Below, piece by piece: positions 1 to 8,190 of a DNA stretch of 64,000 bases. Position 1 is the first letter of the stretch. Every line of letters begins with the position of its first letter. The position numbers were made by a program, and so were the translations under genes. The notes beneath the pieces are model-generated. The model did not search any database. It was not told where the DNA came from and saw only the letters and a list, made by a program, of their open reading frames with translations. Source of the stretch: Bacteroidales bacterium (GTDB taxonomy: Bacteria > Bacteroidota > Bacteroidia > Bacteroidales > UBA3824); the NCBI GenBank assembly GCA_016293845.1, contig JAEDDH010000020.1, forward strand, positions 1-64,000. The letters are read 5' to 3'.

Positions 1-54
1 CAATTTTCAATTTTCAATTTTCAATTTTCAATTTTCAATTTTCAATTTTCAATT
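1..54. repeat. Tandem CAATTTT heptamer repeat
   Basis: Seven perfect copies of CAATTTT plus a partial copy start at the window edge, so the array probably extends further left. It runs directly into the stop codon of the minus-strand mmdA gene, which places it in that gene's 3' untranslated region. Short tandem arrays of this kind change length by slippage. No hairpin or terminator is visible inside it. Confidence 0.9.
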
Positions 55-1591
55 ACATCGGTATCAGTCCGTGTTTTTTGTCGGGGGCGGATTTGGTTTT
101 GCCTTGCGACACTTTGAGCGCGTGAGCTATCATTGTGCGGGTTTCGGATGGTTCTATAACGGCATCGATGTAACCCATTCCCGCTGCCACGTAAGGACTT
201 GCAAATTTCTTTTTGTATTCTTGAATCTTGAGCTGACGAACCTCTTCGGGTTTTTCGGCAGCCATTAGTTCTTTGCGGAAAATTACGTTTACTGCGCTTT
301 CGGGTCCCATTACAGATATTTCGGCATCGGGCCAGGCAAAAACAGAGTCAGCACCAAGATGGATACTGTTCATTGCAATGTAGCCTCCACCGTAAGCCTT
401 GCGCAAGATAACCGTAACTGTGGGCACTGTTGCCTCAGAATATGCGTAGAGAATCTTTGCTCCGTGGCGGATAATGCCTGTGTGCTCTTGGTCAACGCCC
501 GGAAGGTATCCCGGAAGGTCTACAAGCGTAACTATCGGAATATTGAACGCATCGCAAAAACGCACAAAAGCCGAAATCTTGTCGCTACTGTCAACGTCTA
601 AAACGCCTGCCATTACAGCTGGCTGGTTTGCCACAAAAGCTGTGCTTTCGCCATTGATACGTCCAAAACCCACCACAGCGTTAGGTGCAAAACCCGAACG
701 GATTTCCATAAATTCGCTGTTGTCGGTGATACATTCTATAATCTTCCTAACGTCGTAAGCCTCGCGAGGGTCTTGGGGAACGATGTTTTCAATGTCGTTT
801 CGGCGGGGTGGGAGAGGTTTGGCAGCGGATGCCTTAACTCTGTTGTTTTGAGGAATATATTGCAGCAGTAGTTTTATTTGCTCAAAACACTCCAATTCTG
901 ATTGTGCAAAAAAATGTGCGTTGCCCGAAATTTGGCTTTGCACCTTTGCGCCACCGAGGTCTTCGGCAGAGATTTTTTCGCCTAATACTGTGCGTATTAC
1001 CTCAGGACCAGTGATAAACATTTTTGAAATCTTGTCTACCACAAACACAAAATCCGTTAGGGCAGGGGAGTAGACCGCTCCTCCGGCGCAAGGACCAAGC
1101 ACCACAGATATTTGCGGAATTATGCCCGACGCCATTGTGTTGCGGTAAAATATTTCGCCGTAGCCTGCCAACGAGTTGATACCCTCTTGAATACGTGCGC
1201 CGCCGCTGTCGTTGATACCGATTAATGGTACTCGCATTTTGAGTGCGCGGTCCATAATCTTGATAATTTTTTTTGCGTGCATCATACCGAGCGAACCTCC
1301 TGCCACAGTAAAGTCTTGAGCATAAATGCATACGGGCATACCGTTGATAGTGCCTGTGCCAGTGATAACGCCATCGCCGAGAATCTCTTTGCGGTCGTCT
1401 TCAAACACAGCTGTGGAGTTTTGCACAAACATATCGTACTCTTGAAACGAATCATTGTCCAAAAGGTCGATAATGCGCTCACGTGCAGATAGTTTGCCGA
1501 GAGCCATCTGTTTTTCTAATGCCTGCTCGCCGCCGCCGTGCTTAACCTTTTCGCGGAGTTTTTGCAACTCCTTGTTTTTGCTGCTGCTCAT
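53..1591 (-). CDS. mmdA: Methylmalonyl-CoA decarboxylase / propionyl-CoA carboxylase carboxyltransferase subunit
   Basis: The 512-residue product is a biotin-dependent acyl-CoA carboxyltransferase, the alpha subunit of methylmalonyl-CoA decarboxylase or beta subunit of propionyl-CoA carboxylase. It moves CO2 between (methylmalonyl/propionyl)-CoA and biotin on a carrier protein, a step of the succinate-propionate route used by Bacteroidales. N-terminal and C-terminal crotonase-fold halves are both complete. Seen directly: the SGGARIQEG oxyanion-hole region near residue 130, GPCAGGAVYSPA near 165, and DLPGYLPG plus AYGGGYIAM in the C-terminal half. Length matches the family. It lies 6 nt downstream of a small membrane protein on the same strand, so the two are probably co-transcribed. 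The biotin carrier and membrane subunits are not in this window. The in vivo direction (decarboxylase or carboxylase) cannot be read from this subunit alone. Confidence 0.95.
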   Translation of the reverse strand: MSSSKNKELQKLREKVKHGGGEQALEKQMALGKLSARERIIDLLDNDSFQEYDMFVQNSTAVFEDDRKEILGDGVITGTGTINGMPVCIYAQDFTVAGGSLGMMHAKKIIKIMDRALKMRVPLIGINDSGGARIQEGINSLAGYGEIFYRNTMASGIIPQISVVLGPCAGGAVYSPALTDFVFVVDKISKMFITGPEVIRTVLGEKISAEDLGGAKVQSQISGNAHFFAQSELECFEQIKLLLQYIPQNNRVKASAAKPLPPRRNDIENIVPQDPREAYDVRKIIECITDNSEFMEIRSGFAPNAVVGFGRINGESTAFVANQPAVMAGVLDVDSSDKISAFVRFCDAFNIPIVTLVDLPGYLPGVDQEHTGIIRHGAKILYAYSEATVPTVTVILRKAYGGGYIAMNSIHLGADSVFAWPDAEISVMGPESAVNVIFRKELMAAEKPEEVRQLKIQEYKKKFASPYVAAGMGYIDAVIEPSETRTMIAHALKVSQGKTKSAPDKKHGLIPM

Positions 1592-1597
1592 AATGTT

Positions 1598-2020
1598 TTA
1601 GAGTACGGGAGGCACTTCTGTTTTGTCGGCTTTTTGTGCGCCGCCGGGGGTGGTGTTGAGTATTATAACGCTGTCTACCACAAAGTTGCTAAATCCACGC
1701 CAAGGTAGCGAGTTGTTGTATTCTTTGTAGTGCAGTTTGATGTTTTTGCTGCTTACGTCTTCCAACTGTTCAAGGAATTTGCCTACCTGTTCGGTAGCAG
1801 AAAACTCAAATTCGTTGCTCTGTACGCCCGATCCGCCGCCTTTGTAGCCCGACTGTATCAGTTTGCCTTCGTAGGTTTTGAATATGTAGCCTTTGCACAT
1901 TATGTTGTTGAGCTGACCTTCTTTGTAGCCGTCGGCAAATGTCCAATAGTATCTGAAATATACAAAAAGTGTCAATGCCAATACTATCACTACCGATGCT
2001 ATGATAATTACTTTTTTCAT
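1598..2020 (-). CDS. Small membrane-anchored conserved hypothetical protein
   Basis: A 140-residue protein with one N-terminal hydrophobic segment (about residues 4-22) followed by a soluble domain that probably faces the periplasm. The domain contains a Gly-rich stretch (YKGGGSGVQ) and ends in a Lys/Glu/Pro tail. There is no lipobox cysteine, so the N-terminus is read as a membrane anchor. I believe relatives in Bacteroides genomes are sometimes labelled 6-phosphogluconate dehydrogenase, but nothing here resembles that enzyme. It is the first gene of a probable two-gene transcript with mmdA, 6 nt apart, and transcribes away from the gene at 2144. Function unknown. Confidence 0.8.
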   Translation of the reverse strand: MKKVIIIASVVIVLALTLFVYFRYYWTFADGYKEGQLNNIMCKGYIFKTYEGKLIQSGYKGGGSGVQSNEFEFSATEQVGKFLEQLEDVSSKNIKLHYKEYNNSLPWRGFSNFVVDSVIILNTTPGGAQKADKTEVPPVL

Positions 2021-2143
2021 CTTTGAATATTTTTAAGTTAATACTACCACAAAGTTAAAATATTTTTTTTGATTGAGAGTGATAATTGCTAAAAATTTTA
2101 TCTTTGCAACACATTTTATTAATTTAATAACTCTATTACGATT

Positions 2144-2836
2144 ATGCAAGAAATTGATTTTCAAGACCTACTAATTGACGCTTGGAATAAATTCAAAGAG
2201 CGTTGGAAACCTCTCTGTGTGGCATCTCTCTTAGGATATTTTGTTCCCTTTGTGGTGTTTTGTGCTGTGTATTTTGTCATTTTGTTTGGTTTAATGCTCT
2301 ATCAGGAACAGCCTGAGTTGTCAACCATAATGCCTTTATTTATAGCCTTCCCCATATTTTTTGTAATTATGTTCTTGTTTTCTGTGGGCACCGAAAACTA
2401 TTGTATGAAAATCTGCCGTGGCGAAAATCCCGAAACCAAAGATTTTTTTCTGCCTGCTAATACTTATTTGAGAATTTTTGTGGCAATGTTTCTCCTAACT
2501 TTGCTTATTTCCCTTGGCGTACTTTTGTGCGTGATACCCGGTATGATATTGGCGTTTTTCTTTGCGTTTGTAAGTTATGCCATTATCGACCATCCCGAAC
2601 TTGGCATTATCGACTGTTTTAAACACTCTTGGCGTCTTGTTAAGAATAATTGGAAACCTATTTTGATTTTGTTTGGTATCAACTACGCTGTTCAGTCGGT
2701 ACTTAGCAGCACTATTATAGGAATGATTCCCTGTATCCCCTTTGGCATACTGCTTACTTCGTTGCTTTACACCAAGTTTAACGACGAACCTGCCAACAAT
2801 GCTCAATCTGTAATTCCACCCTCTATTCTACAATAA
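2144..2836 (+). CDS. Polytopic inner-membrane protein of unknown function
   Basis: A 230-residue integral membrane protein with several hydrophobic segments: about residues 28-50, 62-84, 108-135, a long one at 125-150, and 170-200. The short N-terminal part is amphipathic and cytosolic (EIDFQDLLIDAWNKFKERW). The arrangement, with a soluble lead and broad membrane block, resembles the glycerophosphoryl-diester-phosphodiesterase membrane-domain/DUF975 group, but I cannot assign a family with confidence. A -7 box (TATCTTTG, 2099-2106) lies about 38 nt upstream of the ATG. The next gene starts 5 nt after its stop, so it likely heads a transcript with the nitroreductase. No transport or catalytic motif is visible. 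Confidence 0.8.
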   Translation: MQEIDFQDLLIDAWNKFKERWKPLCVASLLGYFVPFVVFCAVYFVILFGLMLYQEQPELSTIMPLFIAFPIFFVIMFLFSVGTENYCMKICRGENPETKDFFLPANTYLRIFVAMFLLTLLISLGVLLCVIPGMILAFFFAFVSYAIIDHPELGIIDCFKHSWRLVKNNWKPILILFGINYAVQSVLSSTIIGMIPCIPFGILLTSLLYTKFNDEPANNAQSVIPPSILQ

Positions 2837-2840
2837 CCCT

Positions 2841-3470
2841 ATGGCGGACAATTATTTAGAAAAACGTTACGAGGAGGTTTTTGGTAGCGGCAAAAAAACG
2901 CATAAATCCACCTTTTCGCTCGACCGCCTTTTGGAGAAAAACCGCAGTGTGCGTGGCTACAACCGCGATGTAGTGGTGTCTGACGAGGTTCTAAAACGTA
3001 TTGTGGCAGTAAATACCAAAATACCTTCTGCCCGAAACCAGCAGGCTTTGCGTTTCCGAATCGTTACGGGTGATGATACCAACAAAGTGCTGAAAAACAT
3101 TAAGATGGGCGGTGCTTTGCCCGAACTTCATTTGCCGTTTGAAGGTACTGAGCCGCCTGCCTATATAATTGTCTGCTCCGACAAAGAACCCGATCCTTGC
3201 CTTTATACCGACCTTGGTATTTCGCTGCAAAGTATGCTGCTTAAAGCCGTTGAAATTGGTTTTAATGGATTGATTATATTCGCTTTTAATGAGAAAGTTA
3301 TACACGAAGAACTAAATCTTCCCTTCCGTGCTTTGGCGGTGCTTGCTATTGGCAAATCTGCCGAAAAGTTTGAGCTTGTGCGTATTAAACCCGACGAAAG
3401 CCATAAGTATTACCGCAACGACGGCGTGCATTATGTTCCCAAAATTGGCGTGGAAGATTTAATTATTTAG
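2841..3470 (+). CDS. Nitroreductase-family flavoprotein
   Basis: A 209-residue protein of the nitroreductase fold, FMN-dependent enzymes that reduce nitro compounds, quinones or flavins with NAD(P)H. Seen directly: the N-terminal FMN-binding signature NRSVRGYNRDVV (about residues 34-45), then IPSARNQQALRFRIVTG typical of the FMN phosphate region, and the dimer-interface helix DLGISLQSMLLKAVEIGFNG (about 123-142). The C-terminal AIGKSAE element is also family-typical. The N-terminus carries about 20 extra polar residues before the signature. It follows the membrane protein by 5 nt. Substrate cannot be deduced. Confidence 0.85.
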   Translation: MADNYLEKRYEEVFGSGKKTHKSTFSLDRLLEKNRSVRGYNRDVVVSDEVLKRIVAVNTKIPSARNQQALRFRIVTGDDTNKVLKNIKMGGALPELHLPFEGTEPPAYIIVCSDKEPDPCLYTDLGISLQSMLLKAVEIGFNGLIIFAFNEKVIHEELNLPFRALAVLAIGKSAEKFELVRIKPDESHKYYRNDGVHYVPKIGVEDLII

Positions 3471-3498
3471 TATCTTTGCAGCCGAAAATTTATTTGGT

Positions 3499-4461
3499 AT
3501 GAATAAGACACTTATATTAATTATACTTTTTTTGGCTGCAATATCTGTTGATGCACAAACACTTGTGGGTTTTCAGAGTTATTACACCAGGGCAAAACTC
3601 TCTACCGATTCCATCAAACTTAACCGTATGCAAACCTTAGAGAGCGGCTACGGCGTAGGTATCTCTTTTAAGCATTTTGAACTTGGCCCGCTCGGATTGC
3701 AATTTGAACTCAATTACGAAAAAAGCGGTTTTGGATTTCATAACGACACCTCTAATCACGAAAATCCTGTGGAACTCGATTACCGTCAAGATCTTTCGTA
3801 TGTTTCTATTCCGATGCTTATGCAGTTTGATATTGGCAAGCATACAGTGCATTTTGTTGGCGCATTAGGTCCGTATCTCAATATTCTTATTAGTGCTCCC
3901 GAACCCGAAACCAATATGCAAACTATTATGCAAAACGGTTTTTTAAAAATGGTAACTGCCGATTTTAACCGTTTTACATACGGACTTATGGGAGAGGCGG
4001 GTTTTGCCTTTGCCACAAATGCAGGCGTTTTTCAAATTACTGCCCGCGCTAATATCGGAATGTCGAAACTTTTGCGTTTTGATGGTATCGCTCTGTTTAA
4101 TTATACATTGCCAAAGACCTTTGGCGTGGGTTTGAATTATTACATACCTATTGGCGAGGAAAAATATAAACAAGAAAAACAGCCAAAAGATTCCCTTGTT
4201 TCCGACCTTGAAATCCTTTCCGATTCGCTCAACGCAGTATCTGATACTCTTTCGGTGGATAATCCCGACAAGTTGTCGAAAAAATCTAAGAAAGAGAAGG
4301 TTAAAAAGGATAAAAAATCAAAATCAGGGCAGCCAGTGGCCGACGAGCCTGAGCAACCGGTTTCTGCCGAACAAGAGCAGTCTGTAACCGACGATACTGA
4401 GTCAAAACCCTCTGATAATAATACCGATAACACCGATAACACCGACAATGACACAGAGTAA
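3499..4461 (+). CDS. PorT-like outer-membrane beta-barrel protein with charged C-terminal tail
   Basis: A 320-residue protein with a signal peptide (residues 1-19, ending VDAQ). The region up to about residue 225 alternates hydrophobic and polar residues, as expected for a small eight- to ten-strand outer-membrane barrel of the PorT/OMP_b-brl group. The last 90 or so residues are quite different: Lys/Ser/Asp-rich, with KKSKKEKVKKDKKSKS, then Glu/Pro/Gln repeats and a run of N-T-D triplets, so likely disordered. A -7 box (TATCTTTG, 3471-3478) sits 20 nt before the ATG. The tail-coding end overlaps the start of the next gene by 14 nt. The DNA of the tail is repetitive (ACCGATAAC units) and probably length-variable. 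Confidence 0.8.
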   Translation: MNKTLILIILFLAAISVDAQTLVGFQSYYTRAKLSTDSIKLNRMQTLESGYGVGISFKHFELGPLGLQFELNYEKSGFGFHNDTSNHENPVELDYRQDLSYVSIPMLMQFDIGKHTVHFVGALGPYLNILISAPEPETNMQTIMQNGFLKMVTADFNRFTYGLMGEAGFAFATNAGVFQITARANIGMSKLLRFDGIALFNYTLPKTFGVGLNYYIPIGEEKYKQEKQPKDSLVSDLEILSDSLNAVSDTLSVDNPDKLSKKSKKEKVKKDKKSKSGQPVADEPEQPVSAEQEQSVTDDTESKPSDNNTDNTDNTDNDTE

Positions 4462-5164
4462 GGGCATAATATATATGGTTCCGATGAACCTTGGTGATGT
4501 GGAAAACTCTGTTTTCTTGCCTCCTTTTGTGCTTGAAACTATCCGCGGTTTGCGATATTTTATAGCCGAAAACGCCAAAACTGCTCGTCATTATTTTATT
4601 TCTTTGGGAATGAGAGAGTTGCTGCCGCAGATTACTGTATACGAGATGGATAAGCACAACAAGGGTTTTGATTATTCGGTATATTTTGATGTGGTAAATC
4701 AGGGCAACAGCCTTGGTGTAATATCTGAGGCAGGATGTCCCGGAGTAGCCGACCCAGGTGCAGATGTAGCCCGTGCAGCTCATCGAAATGGAATCAAAGT
4801 TGTGCCATTGGTGGGTCCATCGAGCATACTTTTGTCGCTGATGGCGAGCGGGTTAAACGGTCAGAGTTTTGCATTCAACGGCTATCTGCCTGTAAAAAAT
4901 CCCGAGCGTGGCAAGATGATAAAAAAGTTGGAGGAGCGTTCGGCCCAACTTAACCAAACTCAGATATTTATCGAAACTCCTTATCGCAATAATGCATTTA
5001 TCGAAACGCTTTGTAATACGCTTTCGCCAAATACATTACTTACAGTTGCTTGCGATATTACTTTATGTACCGAGTATATCCTTACCAAAACCATTGCTCA
5101 ATGGAAAAACACCAAGATTGACATCGACAAACGCCCAGCGATTTATTTGATATTAAAGAGATAA
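4448..5164 (+). CDS. RsmI-like tetrapyrrole-methylase family SAM-dependent methyltransferase
   Basis: A 238-residue SAM-dependent methyltransferase of the tetrapyrrole (corrin/porphyrin) methylase fold, in the branch that includes RsmI, which 2'-O-methylates C1402 of 16S rRNA. Seen directly: the SAM-binding signature SEAGCPGVADPGADVA (about residues 97-112), PLVGPSSILLSLMASGLN (about 119-136) and IFIETPYRNN near residue 178. Like other Bacteroidetes members it lacks the C-terminal helical extension of classical RsmI. It overlaps the previous gene by 14 nt and ends 2 nt before mnmE, so the two RNA-modification genes are probably co-expressed. Exact RNA target is inferred, not seen. Confidence 0.8.
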   Translation: MTQSKGIIYMVPMNLGDVENSVFLPPFVLETIRGLRYFIAENAKTARHYFISLGMRELLPQITVYEMDKHNKGFDYSVYFDVVNQGNSLGVISEAGCPGVADPGADVARAAHRNGIKVVPLVGPSSILLSLMASGLNGQSFAFNGYLPVKNPERGKMIKKLEERSAQLNQTQIFIETPYRNNAFIETLCNTLSPNTLLTVACDITLCTEYILTKTIAQWKNTKIDIDKRPAIYLILKR

Positions 5165-5166
5165 CA

Positions 5167-6540
5167 ATGCTTAAAAATACCACCATATCAGCAATATGCA
5201 CAGGGCGCGGAGGCGCAATAGCAGTGCTTAGGGTTTCGGGAAACGACACCTTATATATATTAGATAAAATTTTCCGTCCCTTGCGCAAAGGATTTTCTAT
5301 TGTGGATGCCGAGCCTAACCGTATCTACAATGGCTTTATAATAGGCGATAATGGCAACGAGGTAGACCGCGTGGTGGTTTCGGTTTATCGTGCGCCTCAT
5401 TCATACACAGGCGAAGATGTAGCCGAAATATCTTGTCACGCAAGCACTTATATCCAAAGCAAAATACTTCGTCTGCTTGTAAAAAACGGTGCCGAACTTG
5501 CCAAACCCGGTGAATTTACCCGTCGTGCATTCCAAAATCACAAAATGGATCTTTCGCAGGCTGAGGCAGTTGCCGACCTTATTGCCTCTAAGTCGAAGGC
5601 CGAACATGATATTGCCGTAAACCAGATGCGTGGCGGTATTACTTTGGAAATTAAACGTTTGAGAGATTTACTTTTGAAGTTTACATCGCTTATGGAATTG
5701 GAACTCGATTTCTCAGAAGAAGATGTGGAGTTTGCCGACCGTACGCAGTTGAAGGATATTTTAACAGAAACAAAATCATATCTCAACCGTCTTGTAGGTT
5801 CGTTTAAATTGGGCAACGCCATCAAAAACGGTATACCCGTGGCGATATGCGGCGAACCCAACGCTGGAAAATCAACCCTTTTGAACGCCCTTTTAAACGA
5901 TGAACGTGCAATAGTGTCGGATATTCCTGGAACTACCCGCGACGTGTTGGAGGATTACCTGAATATAAACGGTGTAACTTACAGATTGATAGATACTGCC
6001 GGTATTCGTCAAACCAACGACACTATCGAAAAACTTGGTATCGACCGTGCCAAAGCCGCTATATCTAAGGCTGAGATTGTGCTTATTGTGCTTAATCCTG
6101 CTGATGATATCCGCCGTCAGTTTGCCGATATTATTCCCGACGGTTTCCCCAGCGAAAAAATAATTGCAGTTGTAAATAAATCAGATGTTTATCCCGATGC
6201 CGACGTTTCATCTCTGCCCGATGGCGTGGGTGTGGTGAAAATCTCTGCCAAGCATAAGACCAATCTCGATGAGTTGTTTGCCAAAATATCAAACCTTGGC
6301 GTAGCAGATTTCAACGAAGAGGAGGTTGTTTTGACCAATGAAAGGCATTATACCATATTTTCAGAAGCACTTGCCGCTATCGAACGTGCCGAAAATGCCT
6401 TATTGTCGGGACTTTCGGGTGAATTTGTTTCGCAAGATATCCGCGACGCATTGCGTGCCTTTGCCGACATCACCGGCGACGAGATTACCACCGACGAGGT
6501 GCTCGGAAATATTTTCAAAAATTTCTGTATAGGTAAATAA
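5167..6540 (+). CDS. mnmE: tRNA modification GTPase MnmE
   Basis: A 457-residue full-length MnmE (TrmE), which with MnmG installs the carboxymethylaminomethyl group on U34 of tRNAs reading NNA/NNG codons. Seen directly: N-terminal folate-binding domain (opening TISAICTGRGGAIAVLRVSG), central helical domain, Ras-like G domain with P-loop GEPNAGKST (about residues 229-237), G2 SDIPGTTRD, G3 DTAG and G4 NKSD, and the diagnostic C-terminal FCIGK with the catalytic cysteine. All key residues are intact. It starts 2 nt after the RsmI-like gene. Confidence 0.97.
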   Translation: MLKNTTISAICTGRGGAIAVLRVSGNDTLYILDKIFRPLRKGFSIVDAEPNRIYNGFIIGDNGNEVDRVVVSVYRAPHSYTGEDVAEISCHASTYIQSKILRLLVKNGAELAKPGEFTRRAFQNHKMDLSQAEAVADLIASKSKAEHDIAVNQMRGGITLEIKRLRDLLLKFTSLMELELDFSEEDVEFADRTQLKDILTETKSYLNRLVGSFKLGNAIKNGIPVAICGEPNAGKSTLLNALLNDERAIVSDIPGTTRDVLEDYLNINGVTYRLIDTAGIRQTNDTIEKLGIDRAKAAISKAEIVLIVLNPADDIRRQFADIIPDGFPSEKIIAVVNKSDVYPDADVSSLPDGVGVVKISAKHKTNLDELFAKISNLGVADFNEEEVVLTNERHYTIFSEALAAIERAENALLSGLSGEFVSQDIRDALRAFADITGDEITTDEVLGNIFKNFCIGK

Positions 6541-6587
6541 TTGGTTTATAGAATATAAACCTTTTGTGATTGTGTTTGAGTATGGAT

Positions 6588-6610
6588 ACAAAAAAAGCGG
6601 TTTTAACCGC
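6588..6610 (-). terminator. Rho-independent terminator of the Trp-Met repeat gene
   Basis: On the minus strand a perfect 6-bp stem (GCGGTT / AACCGC, 6597-6602 with 6605-6610) is followed by seven T residues. It lies about 85 nt beyond the stop of the repeat-protein gene. Two further imperfect hairpins lie between it and that stop (6620-6646 and 6649-6667). Confidence 0.75.
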
Positions 6611-6692
6611 CTCACGTCCCATTCGATTCCCCTTTGGAACCGAATGTCTTCCGACCCTGTGTCGGAAACTTTTTCATCTGATTTTGTGTTGT

Positions 6693-7148
6693 TTAAAACA
6701 TCCAAGCCTCTAATTCGAGCGGCTCTTCTGTTGCTTCGTTGGATTTAAACATCCAATCTTCAAGGTTGAGAGCAATTTCGCTTGCCTCGTAGGTTTCAGC
6801 CATCCAATTTTCCACTGCAAGAGCGGGTTCAATTTCGTTAACAGTTTCTAACATCCAACCTTCAAGTTCAAGATTGCTTTCTGTTGCAACGGTTTCGGCT
6901 GTTAACATCCAATTTTCGATTCGGAGTGCTGGTTCGTCGTATGTGTAAGCATCCATCATCCAATCCTCAACTGCGATGTTTTCTTCCACTGTTTCTACTT
7001 CCAGCATGTTTTCACTGTCGATGGTGTAACCTTTAAGTGTGTCGGCATTTACATTGCTGTAAGTGTTTGCCGGATTTACAAATGCAACGCTGAGCATAAC
7101 GGCCGTTGCCATAATCTTCTTTACATTAATCTTCTTCATTTTGCTCAT
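6693..7148 (-). CDS. Secreted Trp-Met repeat protein of unknown function
   Basis: A 151-residue protein with a probable signal peptide (about residues 1-32, with a basic N-terminus, a hydrophobic core and a cut near NTYSNVNA). The mature part is six degenerate repeats of 17-21 residues, each built on [AL]-x-[VIL]-E-[DNGA]-W-M: AVEDWMM, RIENWML, ELEGWML, AVENWMA, NLEDWMF, ELEAWMF. Spacers are rich in Glu, Thr, Ala and Pro, so the protein is strongly acidic. The final repeat ends one residue after WM, at the C-terminus. I recognise no named domain. The gene stands alone, has a terminator (6588-6610) and an unusually long upstream region. Regular Trp-Met spacing suggests a structural or ligand-binding repeat, but this is inference. 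Confidence 0.75.
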   Translation of the reverse strand: MSKMKKINVKKIMATAVMLSVAFVNPANTYSNVNADTLKGYTIDSENMLEVETVEENIAVEDWMMDAYTYDEPALRIENWMLTAETVATESNLELEGWMLETVNEIEPALAVENWMAETYEASEIALNLEDWMFKSNEATEEPLELEAWMF

Positions 7149-7476
7149 TTTTTAAATTTAACCTTCTTATATTTACTATTCTTATATCCTAATTTTTTAT
7201 CACGGATTCGGTTTCTTTTCTAAATCCGTAATTTTTTACGTTCTCGTTTTTGATAGGTTTCTTGTTTTTGCGATACTTAATCATTTGTTAAGTTTTTCAC
7301 CTTTCGTAAACGATTAATAAATGTATTTTTAACACTTATTATTTTCACTTCGAAACACTTGGTTTTTACTGAGATAAATCGTTTTGTTCAAAGAACGTCG
7401 TTTGTTTGTTGTTCCTTTGCTTTTCCTCTTATCGATTCTTGCATCGGAGTTCCTTTTGTTTTACGGTGCAAATATA
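7149..7476 (-). promoter_or_regulatory. Long leader and -7 box of the Trp-Met repeat gene
   Basis: The gene-free stretch 7149-7571 belongs largely to the minus-strand repeat gene. The best -7 box on that strand is TATATTTG at 7476-7469, which would give a 5' untranslated leader of about 300 nt. The leader contains a hairpin with 7-bp arms (ACGGATT / AATCCGT, about 7202-7231). No exact -33 box is found at the expected spacing, so the start site is tentative. No ORF of note lies in the leader. Confidence 0.4.
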
Positions 7477-7571
7477 CGGCACATTTTTTACCCCGCAATA
7501 AAAAACCGTTTAATTTTTTTTTAATTAATAATGAACCCAACGTGTTATAAGATAATATAAGATTAAAAACA

Positions 7572-7603
7572 TTTGCTTTTTTGCCTATTTTACAGTATCT
7601 TTG
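7572..7603 (+). promoter_or_regulatory. Bacteroidetes sigma-70-type promoter
   Basis: Exact match to the phylum consensus: -33 TTTG at 7572-7575, a 20-nt spacer, and -7 TATCTTTG at 7596-7603. The lipoprotein ATG at 7624 follows 20 nt later, which rules out the longer ORF beginning at 7573. Confidence 0.85.
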
Positions 7604-7623
7604 CCGTATTAAATAACAACATT

Positions 7624-8190
7624 ATGATGAAAAAAATATTTATAGTATGCTCTGCTGCCTGCACAATGGCTTTTGGGTCGTGCGGGCTTTCGGTTGGCGA
7701 AAAAGAGATTGCCGCGGCCGATTCGCTGTTAACTTCTTTGGCCGAGGTCTACACGGTAGATTTCGATACAAAAGGTCCCGACGACATCACCAAAATTGAT
7801 TACGCCGTGTTGCATTTATATAAGGTGTGTCCCGAAAAATTTCAAGAGGGTCGCAAATCATACCTTGTAAAAATAGACAAAGAATCGGTTGCCGCAGCCG
7901 CACAGAATGTTTTTGTATCACCGATAAAGGAGCATCAGAGCACCAATGAGGTGGATTTTGCCGATGGTTTTTACGAAATGCGCCGTCCTGCCGATAGAGA
8001 AGAGTTTCTCTATTGCAAAACCGAGGGCGTGGGTGTGGTTTCGGGCGACACCTTAATTATAAATGCTGGTGTTTATTCTGGCAAAACAGACGCTCCTCGC
8101 ACAGAGGCATCTCTTTACAAAAAGATGACATCCAAAATCATCTTCACAGACGGAGTTGTAAAAGTGGCTGAATATCAAGAGGTTCACTAA
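7624..8190 (+). CDS. Putative lipoprotein of unknown function
   Basis: A 188-residue protein with a lipoprotein signal peptide: basic start (MMKK), hydrophobic core, and cysteine in AFGSCG at about residue 20. The start at 7624 is chosen because the consensus promoter ends at 7603; an in-frame ORF extends to 7573 but would overlap the promoter. The mature part mixes short beta-like segments with no known motif. It is a single-gene transcript whose 3' end overlaps the convergent PhnP-like gene by 4 nt. No function assigned. Confidence 0.75.
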   Translation: MMKKIFIVCSAACTMAFGSCGLSVGEKEIAAADSLLTSLAEVYTVDFDTKGPDDITKIDYAVLHLYKVCPEKFQEGRKSYLVKIDKESVAAAAQNVFVSPIKEHQSTNEVDFADGFYEMRRPADREEFLYCKTEGVGVVSGDTLIINAGVYSGKTDAPRTEASLYKKMTSKIIFTDGVVKVAEYQEVH

